Shown here: positions 63,352 through 64,000 of the stretch, piece by piece | Layout: the number at the start of each line of letters is the position of its first letter | How positions within the stretch are numbered: position 1 is the stretch's first letter | Assembly (NCBI RefSeq): GCF_000516555.1 | Contig: NZ_AZSJ01000003.1 | Coordinates: 107,981 to 171,980, forward strand | Origin: Afipia sp. P52-10 | GTDB taxonomy: Bacteria; Pseudomonadota; Alphaproteobacteria; Rhizobiales; Xanthobacteraceae | Direction: 5' to 3' | Length of the DNA: 64,000 nucleotides | Position numbers and translations under genes: made by a program | Notes under the pieces: generated by a model | Seen by the model: the letters and a program-made list of their open reading frames with translations, nothing else | Told to the model about the DNA's origin: nothing | Database searches by the model: none

Positions 63352-64000
63352 TCAGAGCATCTGCCCGCCGTCCACCGTCAGCGTCTGTCCGGTGATCCAG
63401 CCTGCCTGGGCGCTGCAAAGAAACACCGCGGCGTTGGCGATTTCCTCCGGCCGTCCGAGCCGGCCCCACGGGATTGAATGCAGCACGCCATTGTAGAGCT
63501 TCGGGTCGCTGGTCTTGCGCTGCTCCCACATGCCGCCGGGAAACTCGATCGAGCCCGGCGCGATCGCGTTCACGCGAATCTTCTTCGGCGCGAGCATCGC
63601 CGCCTGCGACATGGTGTAGTTGATCACTGCGGCTTTCACCGCCGCATAAGGCGCGGAGCGGGCGCTGGCGCCGAGACCGGAGATCGACGAGATGTTGAGG
63701 ATCGCACCGCCGCCACTACGGTCCAGGTGCGGAATGGCGGCATGCGAGGCGCGCACCGTCGCCATCACGTCGATCTCCATGCTGCGCGCCCAGCCTGCCT
63801 CGTCGTCGGTCGAACCGAAGCCGGAGGCGTTGTTGACGAGAACATCGATGCCGCCCAACGCTTTCGCGGCCGAATCGATATAGGCAGCAATGGCCTCCTT
63901 GTTCGCGAGATCGCATTCGCCGGCATGGACCGGTACGCCGAACGCCTCGATCTCCTTGGCGGTCGCATTGAGCGCGCCGCGACCACGCGCGCAGATCGAA
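63352..64000 (-). CDS. SDR-family oxidoreductase, N-terminus cut by window end
   Basis: The visible 215 residues show a classical SDR from after the cofactor loop to the C-terminus: GECDLANKEA, VLVNNASGFG, catalytic Ser in NISSISGLG, the YAAVK active site and NAIAPGSIEFPGG. It ends ITGQTLTVDGGQML. The first part, with the TGxxxGIG motif, is outside the window, so the start is unknown. The substrate is not assignable. Confidence 0.9.
   Translation of the reverse strand, partial: SICARGRGALNATAKEIEAFGVPVHAGECDLANKEAIAAYIDSAAKALGGIDVLVNNASGFGSTDDEAGWARSMEIDVMATVRASHAAIPHLDRSGGGAILNISSISGLGASARSAPYAAVKAAVINYTMSQAAMLAPKKIRVNAIAPGSIEFPGGMWEQRKTSDPKLYNGVLHSIPWGRLGRPEEIANAAVFLCSAQAGWITGQTLTVDGGQML

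Overview
The window is GC-rich chromosomal DNA from an alphaproteobacterium, most likely of the Bradyrhizobium/Rhodopseudomonas/Afipia group (Nitrobacteraceae). The evidence is a complete sox thiosulfate-oxidation cluster, a Ku/LigD end-joining pair, EcfG-type stress promoters (GGAAC-N16/17-CGTT), Irr/ICE-like iron boxes (TTTAGAA-N3-TTCTAAA) and a dispersed palindromic element typical of that group. The assignment is inferred from gene families and motifs; no 16S rRNA, tRNA, phage, IS or CRISPR was seen.
Layout. 1-16.3 kb is a catabolic region: two IclR regulators, an SDR with a FabL-like Y-X6-K spacing, an orphan TTT (Bug) binding protein, CHAD and Rnk/GreA-C proteins, a cupin, an alkylsulfatase next to a TauD-type dioxygenase and a TetR regulator, an orphan TAXI binding protein, a homodimeric-type 2-oxoacid dehydrogenase E1 divergent from an Lrp regulator, an acyl-CoA synthetase and a second SDR. 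16.5-30.4 kb is sulfur oxidation: a c-type cytochrome, soxF, soxE, soxD, soxC, soxB, soxZ, soxY on the minus strand, soxA-soxX on the plus strand, soxW-soxV and the divergent soxS-soxR, then two YeeE/YedE transporters and an exported DsrE-like protein. AT-rich ATAT-N4-ATAT sites in the sox gaps are candidate operators for the ArsR-type SoxR.
30.5-42.4 kb looks like a stress and DNA-repair island: a small membrane protein, a UdgX-like protein with no cysteines, ku, a small gene, ligD, several small DUF proteins including a Lys-rich DUF6496 protein, a CBS protein, an isochorismatase-fold hydrolase and a hybrid histidine kinase broken by one missing base. Perfect EcfG promoters precede the small membrane protein and the kinase, and another precedes a DUF2267 gene near the right end. 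42.5-47.1 kb holds a large AI-2E-family transporter, a LysR regulator with a clear T-N11-A box, an ABM monooxygenase, a RidA protein and an HD-domain gene interrupted by an in-frame TAG.
47.3-59.6 kb is an iron-acquisition island: PepSY membrane protein, DUF2271, DUF4198 and ApbE (a probable flavinylated periplasmic redox module), a PiuC-type hydroxylase, a TonB-dependent siderophore receptor, and an exbB-exbD-tonB operon whose last gene is a shortened SecA paralog joined to tonB by a 4-base ATGA overlap, followed by an FTR1-type iron permease. Five ICE-like boxes lie in its promoter gaps. 59.7-64 kb carries a dispersed repeat, a YcaQ/AlkX-type DNA glycosylase, an acyl-CoA dehydrogenase, the DUF2267 gene, a small hydrophilic protein and an SDR cut by the window end.
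The most unusual items are the SecA paralog inside the TonB operon, the cysteine-free UdgX-like protein beside the NHEJ genes, and the shared stress, iron and sulfur regulatory sites.
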